From Myxacorys almedinensis A (GTDB lineage: Bacteria > Cyanobacteriota > Cyanobacteriia > Leptolyngbyales > Leptolyngbyaceae): 64,000 nucleotides of DNA. The DNA is taken from NCBI RefSeq assembly GCF_010091945.1, contig NZ_WVIE01000017.1, forward strand, positions 1-64,000, in the 5' to 3' direction. The notes under the pieces are model-generated. The model saw nothing but the letters and a program-made list of their open reading frames with translations, made no database searches and was not told the origin of the DNA. Positions 16,947-25,964 of this stretch are shown one piece after another (the stretch's first letter is position 1; each line of letters opens with the position of its first letter). A program made the position numbers and the translations under genes.

Positions 16947-17846
16947 ATGGCGACAAACGAGGTTCTCACTGTTGATGTGGCTGGCAAGGATGGTCTGGCA
17001 AGGATTTATCCGAATGGGACACTTCTATCCAACGATTTAGCCGATTGGGATGGGCTTTACCTGCACTATTATCGCCAGTCTCCCTTTGAGATGGTTGAGC
17101 ATTCCTGTACACAGCATCGTCTGATTGTGAACGATCGCACCTTGCGATCGCCCATCATAGAAACCTTTGAAGGAGAAAATCAGTTAAATCCAGTCAGCCC
17201 CGGAACAGTGCGAGTGTTGCCTGCTAATACCCGCAGTTGGGCATATTGGGAAACAGAGCATCAGTTTATACTGCTGGCATTTGAACCGGAGTTATTAACA
17301 CGGCAAATCGCTGACACAACGGATGTCAACTTTGTAGAACTGCTTCCCCTCATCAGTCCTTCTGATCCGCTCATTTATAGCATCGGGTTAGCCCTTAAAA
17401 CAGAACTGGAATCGGGTGGACTTGGAGGACGTTTGTATGTCGATGCAATGACGATTGCATTGATGGCGCATCTGTTGCGGCATTATTCTGTTCAGAATTA
17501 TTTGGCTCCCACAGTTGTTAATGGTTTACCGAAACACTTGTTGAAGCAAGTTGTAGATTACATTCACGATCATCTCGATCAGGAGTTAACTCTGGAGACG
17601 TTAGCCACGCTCGCCCACATGAGTTCCAGTTATTTCTCTCGCTTGTTCAAACAATCGACTGGATTATCGCCTCATCAATATGTGATTCAGTGTCGCGTCG
17701 ATCGTGGCAAGCACTTGTTGAGACAAGGAAAATTGAGTATTGCAGAAATTGCTGATTCTCTAGGATTTACCCATCAAAGTCACTTCAGTCATCACTTCAA
17801 ACGCTTGGTTGGTCATACTCCCAAAGCATTCATCAATAGTCAGTAA
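16947..17846 (+). CDS. AraC/XylS-family transcriptional regulator
   Basis: A 299-residue regulator. The C-terminal 100 residues hold the double helix-turn-helix: LTLETLATLAHMSSSYFSRLFKQSTGLSPHQYVIQCRVDRGKHLL, then IAEIADSLGFTHQSHFSHHFKRLVGHTPKAF. The N-terminal 190 residues form an effector or dimerisation domain that I cannot assign to a ligand. It starts 21 bases after the sigma gene and lies 87 bases ahead of the MBL/ABM/FMN-reductase/XapX operon, which is its most likely target. Confidence 0.9.
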   Translation: MATNEVLTVDVAGKDGLARIYPNGTLLSNDLADWDGLYLHYYRQSPFEMVEHSCTQHRLIVNDRTLRSPIIETFEGENQLNPVSPGTVRVLPANTRSWAYWETEHQFILLAFEPELLTRQIADTTDVNFVELLPLISPSDPLIYSIGLALKTELESGGLGGRLYVDAMTIALMAHLLRHYSVQNYLAPTVVNGLPKHLLKQVVDYIHDHLDQELTLETLATLAHMSSSYFSRLFKQSTGLSPHQYVIQCRVDRGKHLLRQGKLSIAEIADSLGFTHQSHFSHHFKRLVGHTPKAFINSQ

Positions 17847-17933
17847 GAATCTGCTTAAAAGTACAGAAATTTGCAAGACGCAGATTCGGAAGATTTTACA
17901 TACTGAAGTTAGTCTTGTAAGCAGGTTCAAATC

Positions 17934-18620
17934 ATGAACGTTAACCAGGAGAAGCTTTTACCTATTCAAGATTGTGAGCCAATGGAAAGCGCAATTCCCG
18001 GATTATACACCTCGGCTCCACAACCGCTACTGTTCGCTCCTTCGCTCGACATCCGCGCCTTCCTGTTGCATCGTAAGCAAGGCAATCTGCTGATCTACAG
18101 CGTTACTGAATTCGACTCCAATGTACCAGTGGTTCAAAGTCTCGGTGGCATCACACGCCAGTATCTGAACCATTGGCACGAGGCAATGTTTGTTTCAGAG
18201 CGAGTTGACGTGCCGCTCTTCTGCCACGAAAGCGATCGCGAGTTAGTTGCTGAGAAAACAAAGGTAAGCAAAACTTTCTCCATACGCCATTTACTCGACA
18301 ACGATTTCGAGGTCATTCCGACCCCCGGACATACCAGCGGTGCAACTGCCTTTCTCTGGGACAACGGCGAGCATCGCTTCCTGTTCACGAGTGACACAAT
18401 TTACCTGAAAGAGGGCGAGTGGGTTGCCGCAGTACTTAAATCGAGCGATCGCTCTGCTTACATCAAAAGTCTCGAACTCCTGCGTGAGCTTGACTTTGAT
18501 GTGCTTGTACCGTGGCTAGCAACTCACGGACAACCCTATTACACCATGACCAACAAGTTAGATGCTCAACGCCGCATTGGGATGATTCTCGATCGTGTGC
18601 AGCGAGGCGAGGATCACTAA
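17934..18620 (+). CDS. Metallo-beta-lactamase-fold hydrolase-like protein
   Basis: A 228-residue MBL-fold protein, first gene of a four-gene operon. Metal-ligand-like segments are PTPGHTSGATAFLW (third His), FLFTSDTIY (bridging Asp) and PWLATHGQPYY (last His). The signature HxHxDH is degenerate: the equivalent region reads LNHWHEAMF, so the metal centre may be altered. The function could be hydrolase, lactonase-like or non-catalytic. The following genes encode a monooxygenase-like dimeric barrel and an FMN reductase, suggesting a role in handling an oxidised small molecule. Confidence 0.78.
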   Translation: MNVNQEKLLPIQDCEPMESAIPGLYTSAPQPLLFAPSLDIRAFLLHRKQGNLLIYSVTEFDSNVPVVQSLGGITRQYLNHWHEAMFVSERVDVPLFCHESDRELVAEKTKVSKTFSIRHLLDNDFEVIPTPGHTSGATAFLWDNGEHRFLFTSDTIYLKEGEWVAAVLKSSDRSAYIKSLELLRELDFDVLVPWLATHGQPYYTMTNKLDAQRRIGMILDRVQRGEDH

Positions 18621-18659
18621 CTGTAACCAGAGTAAATGCAGATTTTCAGGAGAGACATC

Positions 18660-19061
18660 ATGTCTGAATCCATTCTGTTAATCAACACCATGCAAATTCA
18701 TCAAGGAGAACTAGAAGATTTTCAGGAGAGCGTGAAGCGATCGATTGAATTTGTAGAAACCAACGGGCCTCAATTGCTGGTTGAAGTTTACGTTGACGAA
18801 GAGAACATGCAAGCCTACAGCGTTCAGTTTTACCCTGATTCGGAAGCCATGCTGTTTCACTGGCAGATCTCTGATCCGTATATCCGTGACGTGATGCAAC
18901 ACAGTACAGTCAAACGATTAGACATCTACGGTCAACCTAATCATGCTGTGATGGAGGGAATCCGATCGTTTTCCAAAAACGGAATCATTGTGTCTGCAAC
19001 ACTTCATTTCGCTGGCTTCCACCGTTTTCAACCCAATAAATTGTCGAGGAGAAGTTCATGA
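18660..19061 (+). CDS. ABM-like (dimeric alpha/beta-barrel) protein
   Basis: The N-terminus ILLINTMQIHQGELEDFQESVKRSIEFVE, the central QLLVEVYVDEENMQAYSVQFYPDSEAMLFHW and the following helix fit the ferredoxin-like barrel of antibiotic-biosynthesis monooxygenase-type proteins. No cofactor is needed in many members. The 133-residue length is slightly long; the C-terminal 30 residues are unlike the family. The ATG at 18660 follows AGGAGAG; 18636 is a weaker alternative. It overlaps the next gene by ATGA. Confidence 0.65.
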   Translation: MSESILLINTMQIHQGELEDFQESVKRSIEFVETNGPQLLVEVYVDEENMQAYSVQFYPDSEAMLFHWQISDPYIRDVMQHSTVKRLDIYGQPNHAVMEGIRSFSKNGIIVSATLHFAGFHRFQPNKLSRRSS

Positions 19062-19666
19062 CCTCTACCAAAATCCTTGCCTTTGCCGGAAGTGCCCGCA
19101 GAGATTCTTTTAACAAAAAACTGGTGAAAATTGCTACTGAGGGAGCTAGAGGCGCAGGTGCAGAAGTCACCTATCTGGATTTTCGCGACTTACCTCTACC
19201 GCTCTATGATGAGGATTTGGAGGAAGCTGAGGGCTTACCAGCCAATGCCCGTAAGCTTAAGGAACTGATGAAAGCACATCAAGGATTCCTGATTGCTTGT
19301 CCGGAATACAACAGTTCAATTACACCTTTGTTAAAAAATGCGATCGATTGGGCATCGCGTCCTGAACCAGGCGAACCGTCGCTGGTGTGTTTCAAGGAAA
19401 AGGTTGCGGTGTTGATGAGTGCTTCCCCTGGAGGCTTGGGAGGGTTACGAGGATTGGTTCATGTTCGTTCTATTCTGGGCAATATTGGTGTTCTAGTGCT
19501 GCCGGATCAGAAGGCAATTGGCAATGCTCATCAAGCGTTTGATGAGAACGGCAATTTGAAGGATGAATCGCAACAGGCAACCATCTTGCAACTAGGCAAC
19601 AAGCTGGTAACGATGACTGCCAAATTAAGTTCGTCTATCGAAATGAGTTGGAGCATTCAATCATGA
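19058..19666 (+). CDS. NAD(P)H-dependent FMN reductase
   Basis: A 202-residue flavodoxin-like oxidoreductase. The FMN phosphate loop is AFAGSARRDSFNKKL (residues about 8-21). The second flavin loop, CPEYNSSITPLLKNAIDWASRP, is the best signature of the family, followed by VLMSASPGGLGGLRGL. It would supply reduced FMN or reduce quinones and other electrophiles with NAD(P)H. Start and end overlap their neighbours by four bases (ATGA at both), marking a tightly coupled operon. Confidence 0.92.
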   Translation: MTSTKILAFAGSARRDSFNKKLVKIATEGARGAGAEVTYLDFRDLPLPLYDEDLEEAEGLPANARKLKELMKAHQGFLIACPEYNSSITPLLKNAIDWASRPEPGEPSLVCFKEKVAVLMSASPGGLGGLRGLVHVRSILGNIGVLVLPDQKAIGNAHQAFDENGNLKDESQQATILQLGNKLVTMTAKLSSSIEMSWSIQS

Positions 19667-19830
19667 AGGAATTTATTCTCTCCCTTGTAGCAGGCTGGAT
19701 TGTCGGCGTTCTATTTGGTTGGCTGAAGCTGCCGTTACCTGCGCCTCCCTTGATGGGATTTGTTGGGGCACTAGGGATTCTATTGGGTGCCTGGTCGATT
19801 GACCAACTAAAACAGTTGGTGCTTCATTGA
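19663..19830 (+). CDS. XapX-domain small membrane protein
   Basis: A 55-residue protein, MKEFILSLVAGWIVGVLFGW, then a short Pro-rich loop LPLPAPPLMGF and a second hydrophobic segment VGALGILLGAWSI. This two-helix pattern with the PxPAPP loop is the XapX domain. Its function is unknown and it is often the last gene of small redox operons. Its ATG overlaps the FMN reductase stop (ATGA). The upstream alternative at 19648 would add five unrelated residues. Confidence 0.85.
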   Translation: MKEFILSLVAGWIVGVLFGWLKLPLPAPPLMGFVGALGILLGAWSIDQLKQLVLH

Positions 19831-19944
19831 TTCTATCCAATTTGTTTAAGGCGTTTTGCCCTGACATCTTCTCACAAAGGTAGACGAACAAGATGAGGTG
19901 TTTCAGTAAGCTGTTGAACGATCGCCCAGTGTGGAGATTGCACC

Positions 19945-20871
19945 ATGTTCTTTGAATCTGGACTGTTGATTGTCACTCATTTGATCCTTCCCGCTGCTTT
20001 TCTCATCTGGCTCTGGCAGGCAAAAGAGAGCAGTAAACTTGAGTGGTTCACAACCCTGCTCGTAGTCTCACTCTTCAGCGTTCATATTTTTCTGATTGGG
20101 CGCTGGGATGTATTGAGTTACTACCTCAGATTTGTGCTGGTGATTATATTTCTCATTGCTGCGCTGAAGTCTTTCATCAAAGTCAAGTCGTTGCTACTTT
20201 ATCCACCCCGTAAATTTGTAAGTTATTTACCTTTAGGAGTGAATAGTCTGGTTGCAGTGTTTTTCCTAACTGTGATGAGTAGCTATATTCCTCAAGGCTA
20301 TTCTTTCAGTGGCGAACCTGTTCAACTTGCCTTTCCATTGAAAAAAGGAATCTATTACATTGGGCAGGGTGGAAATAGCCCGACGATTAACTACCACAAT
20401 GATAATCCTGCTCAACAATATGCATTGGATATCGTCAAGCTGAATACTTTAGGAATGAGAGCAAATGGGCTGTATCCGCGATCGCTATCGAATTATGCCA
20501 TTTTTGGAGAAACGCTTTACAGTCCTTGCAATGGCAGAATTGGCAGTACGGTCAATGACTTGCCCAATCTGATTCCTCCTGAAAGGGATCGGCAGAATAT
20601 TGCTGGCAACTATATCCTGATGCAATGTGAGGGGGCTGACGTTTTGATGGCGCATCTCTTGCGGGGTAGTGTCACCGTTCGAGCAGGCGAGTCTGTTGAG
20701 GCAGAACAGGCGATCGCCAAAATTGGTAACTCAGGCAACACCAGTGAACCACATCTGCATATCCATGCTCGAAAAGCAAATACAGGGAATTCAATTTTAG
20801 ATGGAGAAGGAATGCCAATGATATTTTTCAGAAGTTTCTTGGTCAGAAACAGCATCGTTTTTCGTGATTGA
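19945..20871 (+). CDS. Membrane-anchored M23-type (LytM-like) peptidase
   Basis: The first 120 residues hold four hydrophobic segments (for example LLIVTHLILPAAFLIWLW, FVLVIIFLIAALKSF and SLVAVFFLTVMSS). The C-terminal domain carries the zinc-peptidase signature: HNDNPAQQYALDIV (HxxxxxxxxD-type), APCNG-like SPCNGRIG, VLMAHLL and EPHLHIH. The domain would face the periplasm or cell exterior and cut peptidoglycan crosslinks or a peptide. It is monocistronic in context, between the XapX operon and an FAD monooxygenase. Confidence 0.83.
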   Translation: MFFESGLLIVTHLILPAAFLIWLWQAKESSKLEWFTTLLVVSLFSVHIFLIGRWDVLSYYLRFVLVIIFLIAALKSFIKVKSLLLYPPRKFVSYLPLGVNSLVAVFFLTVMSSYIPQGYSFSGEPVQLAFPLKKGIYYIGQGGNSPTINYHNDNPAQQYALDIVKLNTLGMRANGLYPRSLSNYAIFGETLYSPCNGRIGSTVNDLPNLIPPERDRQNIAGNYILMQCEGADVLMAHLLRGSVTVRAGESVEAEQAIAKIGNSGNTSEPHLHIHARKANTGNSILDGEGMPMIFFRSFLVRNSIVFRD

Positions 20872-20952
20872 AATAACTCAATTTACAGCAACCGTTAGAG
20901 ATATAAAACCAAAACACAAATGTTCTCGTATCGATAACTGAGGAATAAAGCG

Positions 20953-22632
20953 ATGAGTCTAACAGAAGTCGATATCGATGTCCTGGTCGTGGGATCTGGT
21001 CCTGTTGGATTAGCAATGGCGTGCGAACTGCTCAGACATGGCGTGCGCTGTCGCATTATTGACAAAGCTGCGGAACCAGTCCAAACCTCCCGTGCTCTCG
21101 GCATTCAAGCCCGATCGCTGGAAGTGTTCGAGAACATGGGTGTAATCGATCGGGTTCTAGCAGCGGGAACCAAGGCGAAAGGAGTCACGATCTACGATCG
21201 CGATCTCGTCATCTTGCGTCTCAGTTTGCAACACATTCGAGAGAAAGATAGCCAGTATCCCTTTCTTCTGATCTTGCCACAAAGCCAAACCGAGTCTATC
21301 CTCAACGATCGCCTGAATGAACTCGGTGGTAAGGTTGAGCGATCGCGAGAACTGTTCGACATCCGGCAGGAAAATGATGCCGCGATCGCCCTGGTCAAAG
21401 CAGCCGAAACAGACTCAGGCGACCTAGAGGAGATCCGTGCCCGGTGGCTGGTTGGCTGCGATGGAGCCAGTAGCCAAGTGCGTAAAGTTCTCGCCATCCC
21501 ATTTGAAGGCACAACTGCACCAGAGGAATGGCTCCTCGCCGATGTCGATCTCGATTGGGATCGGACGCGGGAGACGACGCATGGTTGGTTCACACGCGAT
21601 GGACTGCTCGCCGTTTTTCCCCTACCAGGTGGGCAGTGGCGACTGTTTGCACCCGCTGGGGTTGGGGACAGACAGCCCGTTCCACAGGCATCGGTGGACG
21701 TATTCCAACGATTACTGGTGCAGTACACGGGCGATACCAAAACAACGATTAGCCATCCCACCTGGATGTCGAACTTCAAAGTTAACTATCGTATGGTCAG
21801 GTCCTATCGTCAGGGGCAAGTCTTCCTGGCAGGAGATGCTGCACACATTCATAGTCCCTTCGGTGGTCAGGGCATGAATATCGGTATCCAGGATGCCTAT
21901 AACCTGGCATGGAAATTAGCGTTAGTGCTGCGTGGGAAGGCGCGGGAAAGGCTGCTGGATACCTACCAGGAAGAACGCTTGCCGATTGCCAGGTATGTGC
22001 TCCAGGGTTCACAAACCGCAACCCAGGGTTTACTCGTGACGCAGAACCCCGTCTTACGTTGGCTACGCGATCACCTCGTGATTCCGCTGCTCCAGCTAGA
22101 CAGCATCCAGCGCCGGTTAGCCCAGGAAGCCTCAGAATTGAACATGAACTACCGCCGCTCTTCGCTCTCTCGTTCTGATTTGCAAAACAGGTGGATGCGC
22201 GATCGGCTGAACTGGATCAGGGCACCCCATGCCGGAGACCGAGTGCTGCCAGGGGATTGTCTCAGCTATCCTGCTGGCGATCGCACGAATCTCCATCGAG
22301 TGTTTCATGGAACGGAGAGCCATCTGCTGCTCTTTTTAGGTCTTGCGCCTGCTGAAAAAGAGTATGCCTATCTTGCCAAACTCGCGTCTAAAGTTGAAAC
22401 CCTGATGAGCGGCTGCGTCAAAGTGCATATTGTCGTTTCGGGTAGTGCCAAACCGACGCAACTGACCTGGAATGGCTCGATTCTGCTCGATCCGCAGAGG
22501 GAACTTCATACCATCTATGGAATATACCAGCAGTCACTCTACTTCATTCGACCGGATGGCTATATCGGATTGCGTAGCCAGCCTGCAAACGAGAAGCAGT
22601 TGCTGGACTATCTAAACAAAGTCTTCATTTAA
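20953..22632 (+). CDS. FAD-dependent aromatic-ring-type monooxygenase (PheA/TfdB family)
   Basis: A 559-residue group A flavoprotein monooxygenase. The FAD dinucleotide motif is VVGSGPVGLAMACELLRHG near the N-terminus. The NAD(P)H/FAD motif is LVGCDGASSQVRK at about residue 155, and the second FAD motif is GDAAHIHSPFGGQGMN at about 295. The C-terminal thioredoxin-like domain of this family follows (LRSQPANEKQLLDYL at the end). It probably hydroxylates a phenolic or quinone-like substrate. GAGGAA precedes the ATG. Its base composition looks higher in GC than the flanking genes. Confidence 0.9.
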   Translation: MSLTEVDIDVLVVGSGPVGLAMACELLRHGVRCRIIDKAAEPVQTSRALGIQARSLEVFENMGVIDRVLAAGTKAKGVTIYDRDLVILRLSLQHIREKDSQYPFLLILPQSQTESILNDRLNELGGKVERSRELFDIRQENDAAIALVKAAETDSGDLEEIRARWLVGCDGASSQVRKVLAIPFEGTTAPEEWLLADVDLDWDRTRETTHGWFTRDGLLAVFPLPGGQWRLFAPAGVGDRQPVPQASVDVFQRLLVQYTGDTKTTISHPTWMSNFKVNYRMVRSYRQGQVFLAGDAAHIHSPFGGQGMNIGIQDAYNLAWKLALVLRGKARERLLDTYQEERLPIARYVLQGSQTATQGLLVTQNPVLRWLRDHLVIPLLQLDSIQRRLAQEASELNMNYRRSSLSRSDLQNRWMRDRLNWIRAPHAGDRVLPGDCLSYPAGDRTNLHRVFHGTESHLLLFLGLAPAEKEYAYLAKLASKVETLMSGCVKVHIVVSGSAKPTQLTWNGSILLDPQRELHTIYGIYQQSLYFIRPDGYIGLRSQPANEKQLLDYLNKVFI

Positions 22633-22680
22633 TAACCAACAATGCTTCTTGTCTTTGACCTTTATTGGATCTAATCTACT

Positions 22681-22840
22681 ATGCAATGGTTGAATGAACC
22701 TGCTCATTGGTCAAGTTCTAATCATCAAATTGTTGTCAGAACATCGCCAAAGACTGAGTTCTGGCGTGTTACGCACTATGGCTTCATTCGCGACAGTGGG
22801 CACTTCTATTTTGAGCGAGTCAACACAGATTTTATGGCTC
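22681..22840 (+). pseudogene. DUF1349-family N-terminal fragment
   Basis: The frame reads MQWLNEPAHW, then TSPKTEFWRVTHYGFIRDSG and HFYFERVNTDF, the beginning of DUF1349 (concanavalin-like) proteins, which are normally about 190 residues. Similarity ends after about 52 residues, where the sequence joins the C-terminal part of an unrelated dehydrogenase. A deletion fused the two remnants. Confidence 0.72.
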
Positions 22841-23068
22841 CATCAGATGGATGGGCAGCAACCCGGTGATCCCCAAAAGGCAGCAGCAGCAGCTATGATT
22901 CAGGTCGTGAATCATCCTAATCCTCCTCTGCGACTGGTGTTGGGAGCGGACATGTTGGAAGTCATTCATGCCAAGTTGGGAACTGTAGCGGCGGATTTGG
23001 CTGATTGGAAGGACGTTTCGATCGACACTGCTTTTGAGGGCGTTGCAGTGAGTGTCATTAGCGGATAA
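22841..23068 (+). pseudogene. SDR oxidoreductase, C-terminal fragment
   Basis: The sequence QPGDPQKAAAAAMIQVVNHP, PPLRLVLGADMLEVIHAKL and ADWKDVSIDTAFEG is the standard C-terminus of classical short-chain dehydrogenases. The Rossmann and catalytic parts are missing, as it starts at the joint with the DUF1349 fragment. Not functional. Confidence 0.75.
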
Positions 23069-23081
23069 AACCAGTTCAGAC

Positions 23082-23455
23082 TTACCTGTATCCAGTGACA
23101 TCAGCAGGTTCACCCACTTCCTGCACTTCCACAATGTAGCGCCAAGCATCTGGTTGAGAGCCATCCAGATCTGTAAAACCATAAATCTGTGCCAGTTGAC
23201 CACTGGAGAGCGATCGCCCGTTCCATCGTGCGACCTCTGGATCAGCCGCCAGGTGAGCAATCGCACGCCCAACAAAGTGCGGTGTTTCAGAAATGATAAA
23301 ATGCGGCTCCTTTGCCGTGGCATCCTGCCAGTTCGCTTCACTCACCTCAATACGTACACTGTTGCCCCTGCTGCACCCAGTTCTACGGCAATACCCCGCC
23401 CTGCACCACGAGTGCCCCCCGCAACGATCGCAATTTTATTTTTTAGTGGTTGCAT
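23082..23455 (-). pseudogene. SDR oxidoreductase with large internal deletion
   Basis: The minus strand starts at 23455 with MQPLKNKIAIVAGGTRGAG, RGIAVELGAAGATVYV, a proper SDR cofactor motif. Then, out of frame, comes SEANWQDATAKEPHFI, SETPHFVGRAIAHLAADP and SLSSGQLAQIYGFTDLDG, the C-terminus of the same family. Roughly 190-200 residues, including the catalytic YxxxK, are missing at about 23345. The ends 110 bases apart are in different frames, so no intact product can be made. Confidence 0.78.
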
Positions 23456-23718
23456 GATTGTTCTCCTGCAATTCTCTCAGATGAGCTAAAAAATCAACTG
23501 CTCCAAACCATACTTTTTGCAGCTTACTTCCCCTTTCCTGACACCCTTTGGCATATGTCAGCCGTAGAGTGAAGGACGTTGCGCTGGTGAGTCACGCTGC
23601 ATGCCGATCTCCTCCTCTCTATCCTGATGCTATTACAAGTTCACCCACGTCTGACATAGGTTCGACACGTAATAGCACACGTCATGCTGATTTTCTGCCT
23701 TTTGATAGAAAAGTCATT

Positions 23719-24065
23719 CTATCTATAGAGGGAGTTGCCATTGGCTCCGCTAATCCTGCCCAAATACACACTCTTCAACCCCATCGTCCCCTTTTTCGTT
23801 ACACCCCAGTAGCGCAGATAGCGATAGGGTCCATACGTCTTACCTGTTTTGGAATCCGGAATCATCTTCAACTCAATATGCCCTCGTCCCCCGTGCTTGC
23901 CCAGTGGTGTGCCGTCCTCACGAGTCTCCTGGGTCTCTCCTCCTCTGCCTCCTCCCGCCGTGACTCCAATAGCCCCTGAATCATTTCAGCCAGATCCCCT
24001 AATTCTTCATCACTCCAATCTTGGAGTTGCTGAATCAATCGCGCTGCTTTGCTCCGCTTTGGCAT
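23719..24065 (-). pseudogene. Small DUF6788-like protein, frameshifted
   Basis: The first frame reads MPKRSKAARLIQQLQ and EELGDLAEMIQGLLESRREEAEEE. A second frame then reads TREDGTPLGKHGGRGHIELK, TYGPYRYLRYWGV and SVYLGRISG to the stop at 23719. The C-terminal hairpin (GPYxYLR ... YLGR) is shared with the intact protein at 33091. Two extra bases (GA) in a GAGAGA run near 23945 explain the shift. An array of CTTAGGGA-type boxes lies upstream (24093-24209), as TTTAGGGTGCA boxes do at the paralogue. The family name is from resemblance only. Confidence 0.62.
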
Positions 24066-24092
24066 CTCCCACCCCTGACTCCGCAAAAATTG

Positions 24093-24209
24093 CTTAGGGA
24101 ATACTTAGGGATCTTTAGCTTGTTTTCATTCCCTAAGTCCAGATTCACCCGTACTGCTTTTGCCTAGGGAAAACTTGACTTGTCATAAGGGCAAAACTAT
24201 TCTCTAAGT
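24093..24209. repeat. Array of CTTAGGGA boxes in both orientations
   Basis: CTTAGGGA occurs at 24093 and 24104. The inverted form TCCCTAAG is at 24130. Near matches are CCTAGGGA at 24163 and TCTCTAAG at 24202. They sit upstream of the small minus-strand gene at 24065 and reach the stop of the polymerase gene. They are probably binding sites of a dedicated DNA-binding protein. Confidence 0.55.
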
Positions 24210-25964
24210 CTCATCGTCACCCCAACTGGTAGAAATCTTGACATCCATGAACACTGGGATCGGATGCAAAAACTTCCGAGCCGCTGCAACCATGCAGCGA
24301 TGTAAGAGACAACTGATGTGCTTTGCCTCAGCAACAGGACACTCCAGCAGAATTTCATCATGAACTGTGCAAATCAGCTTTGCTCCTGTCTCTGCCAGCA
24401 CTTTGTTAAGTTTCACTAACGCCAACTTTGTGATGTCAGCATTCAATCCCTGGACTGGATGGTTCAGCAACTCCGCCAGTCTGGGTTTATCCGCCCACCT
24501 GCGTCGCCTACCTGCTAAGGTACGGCTCTCCTTTATTCCCCGGATGTAACTACGCTTGATCGTCTCATGCCACTCTGTCTCTGGAGCGTAGGCTTCAAAG
24601 AATCGTTTTCGGAATGCCTTTGCTTGCTCCAGAGACAGAGTGACCCCATACTTTGTCTCAGCGTAGCTCTGAAGTTTGGCAGCACCCATGCCGTAAATCA
24701 GCCCAAAGTTAATAGCTTTAGCAAGCCGACGATCTTCCTCACTCACATCAGCGATCGCTTTTCCAGTTACCAGAGTTGCTGTCAGTCGATGCAAATCCTC
24801 ACCCTTACGATATGCTCGTTGCATCCGGGCATCCCCACTCAATCGGGCAACAATTCGCAGTTCAATTTGAGAATAGTCCGCTCGCACTATTTGATGACCT
24901 GGTGCAGCTACAAAGCAGGTTCGAGCAGCCGCATCGCGAGGAATGGTTTGCAATGGTGGATTGCGACAAGAGAACCGACCCGATCTGGCTCCAAGCTGAT
25001 AGTAAGTTGGGTGAATCCTTCCTGTTACCAGATGAATATGCTTGGGCAAGCTATCGGCAAAGGTGGCAGTGATTTTGGAGAGGTGCCGATAATCCAACAA
25101 CGCTTGGATTACAGGGAACTGCTTCGCCAGTGGCACCAGTTCCTTCTGGTTGGTCGAATTCACGGGAATCCCAGCCGCTTGCAGTGCTGCAAGCACCTGT
25201 TGCGGAGAGTTGGGGTTGATTGCATCTGTCATCTCTGGCAGCAGAGACATTTGAGCGTTACCCGCAACCCGGAGTTCCCTGACCTGATGAAGTGCCGCAT
25301 CCCGATCGCTCTCCAGCTTTGCCCCTAACGTTTGCCAGCGAGAGAGGTCAAGCAACATGCCATTCAGTTCCATCTGAGCCACAACAGGCATACAGTGAAA
25401 CTCTAGTTGAGCAATTTTGAGGAGATGCGATCGCTCCAGCTTCTTGACCAAAATCGGATACAGCTCCAGCAGAATGGCTGCATCCATTGCTGCATACTGT
25501 AACTGCTGTGATGTCAGCGGTTTGCTCCAGTCGCTCACCTGTTGAGTTTTATCTAGCTCTATATTCAGGAGTTTTTGAGCGAGGGTTTGTAATGAGAGAC
25601 TCTTTTTTAACCCTGCCGTCAGCACTCGATAGGCAAGCTGTGTGTCGAAGAAAGGAGCACTGGGCTGGAGTCCTGCCTTTGTAAGACACTGCCAGTCGAA
25701 TTTGCCATTATGAGTAATTTTGAGAGCAGGTCTGGAGAGGAATTGTTGAAGTAAGGGGCGATCGCAAGGGGCAATCTGAGGTAAATCGATCAGAATCACT
25801 GGCTGGTTGGGGGCTGCAATCTGAATCAGTTGAATGGTGTGAATATAAGGATCTAACCCAGTTGTCTCGCAGTCCAATCCAAGAATTGGAGACTGTTCAA
25901 GCGATCGCAGTGCAATTTCAAGTTCTTTGGTCGATGTAATCAGACGATACGTAACATCCTTCAA
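24204..25964 (-). CDS. Stand-alone 3'-5' exonuclease/DNA polymerase (PolA family without 5' nuclease)
   Basis: A 586-residue family A polymerase. The DnaQ-like exonuclease domain is intact: LDCETTGLDP, THNGKFDW and YAAMDAA. The polymerase motifs are also intact: motif A VRADYSQIELRIVARLSGD, motif B AKAINFGLIYGMG and motif C CTVHDEILLE. The 5' nuclease of chromosomal PolI is absent, the form seen on cyanobacterial plasmids and phages. The start is a TTG at 25964 with no clear Shine-Dalgarno, only four bases from the end of an IS element. The original start or promoter may thus have been replaced by the insertion. Likely role: synthesis at the plasmid origin or gap filling. Confidence 0.9.
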   Translation of the reverse strand: MKDVTYRLITSTKELEIALRSLEQSPILGLDCETTGLDPYIHTIQLIQIAAPNQPVILIDLPQIAPCDRPLLQQFLSRPALKITHNGKFDWQCLTKAGLQPSAPFFDTQLAYRVLTAGLKKSLSLQTLAQKLLNIELDKTQQVSDWSKPLTSQQLQYAAMDAAILLELYPILVKKLERSHLLKIAQLEFHCMPVVAQMELNGMLLDLSRWQTLGAKLESDRDAALHQVRELRVAGNAQMSLLPEMTDAINPNSPQQVLAALQAAGIPVNSTNQKELVPLAKQFPVIQALLDYRHLSKITATFADSLPKHIHLVTGRIHPTYYQLGARSGRFSCRNPPLQTIPRDAAARTCFVAAPGHQIVRADYSQIELRIVARLSGDARMQRAYRKGEDLHRLTATLVTGKAIADVSEEDRRLAKAINFGLIYGMGAAKLQSYAETKYGVTLSLEQAKAFRKRFFEAYAPETEWHETIKRSYIRGIKESRTLAGRRRRWADKPRLAELLNHPVQGLNADITKLALVKLNKVLAETGAKLICTVHDEILLECPVAEAKHISCLLHRCMVAAARKFLHPIPVFMDVKISTSWGDDET

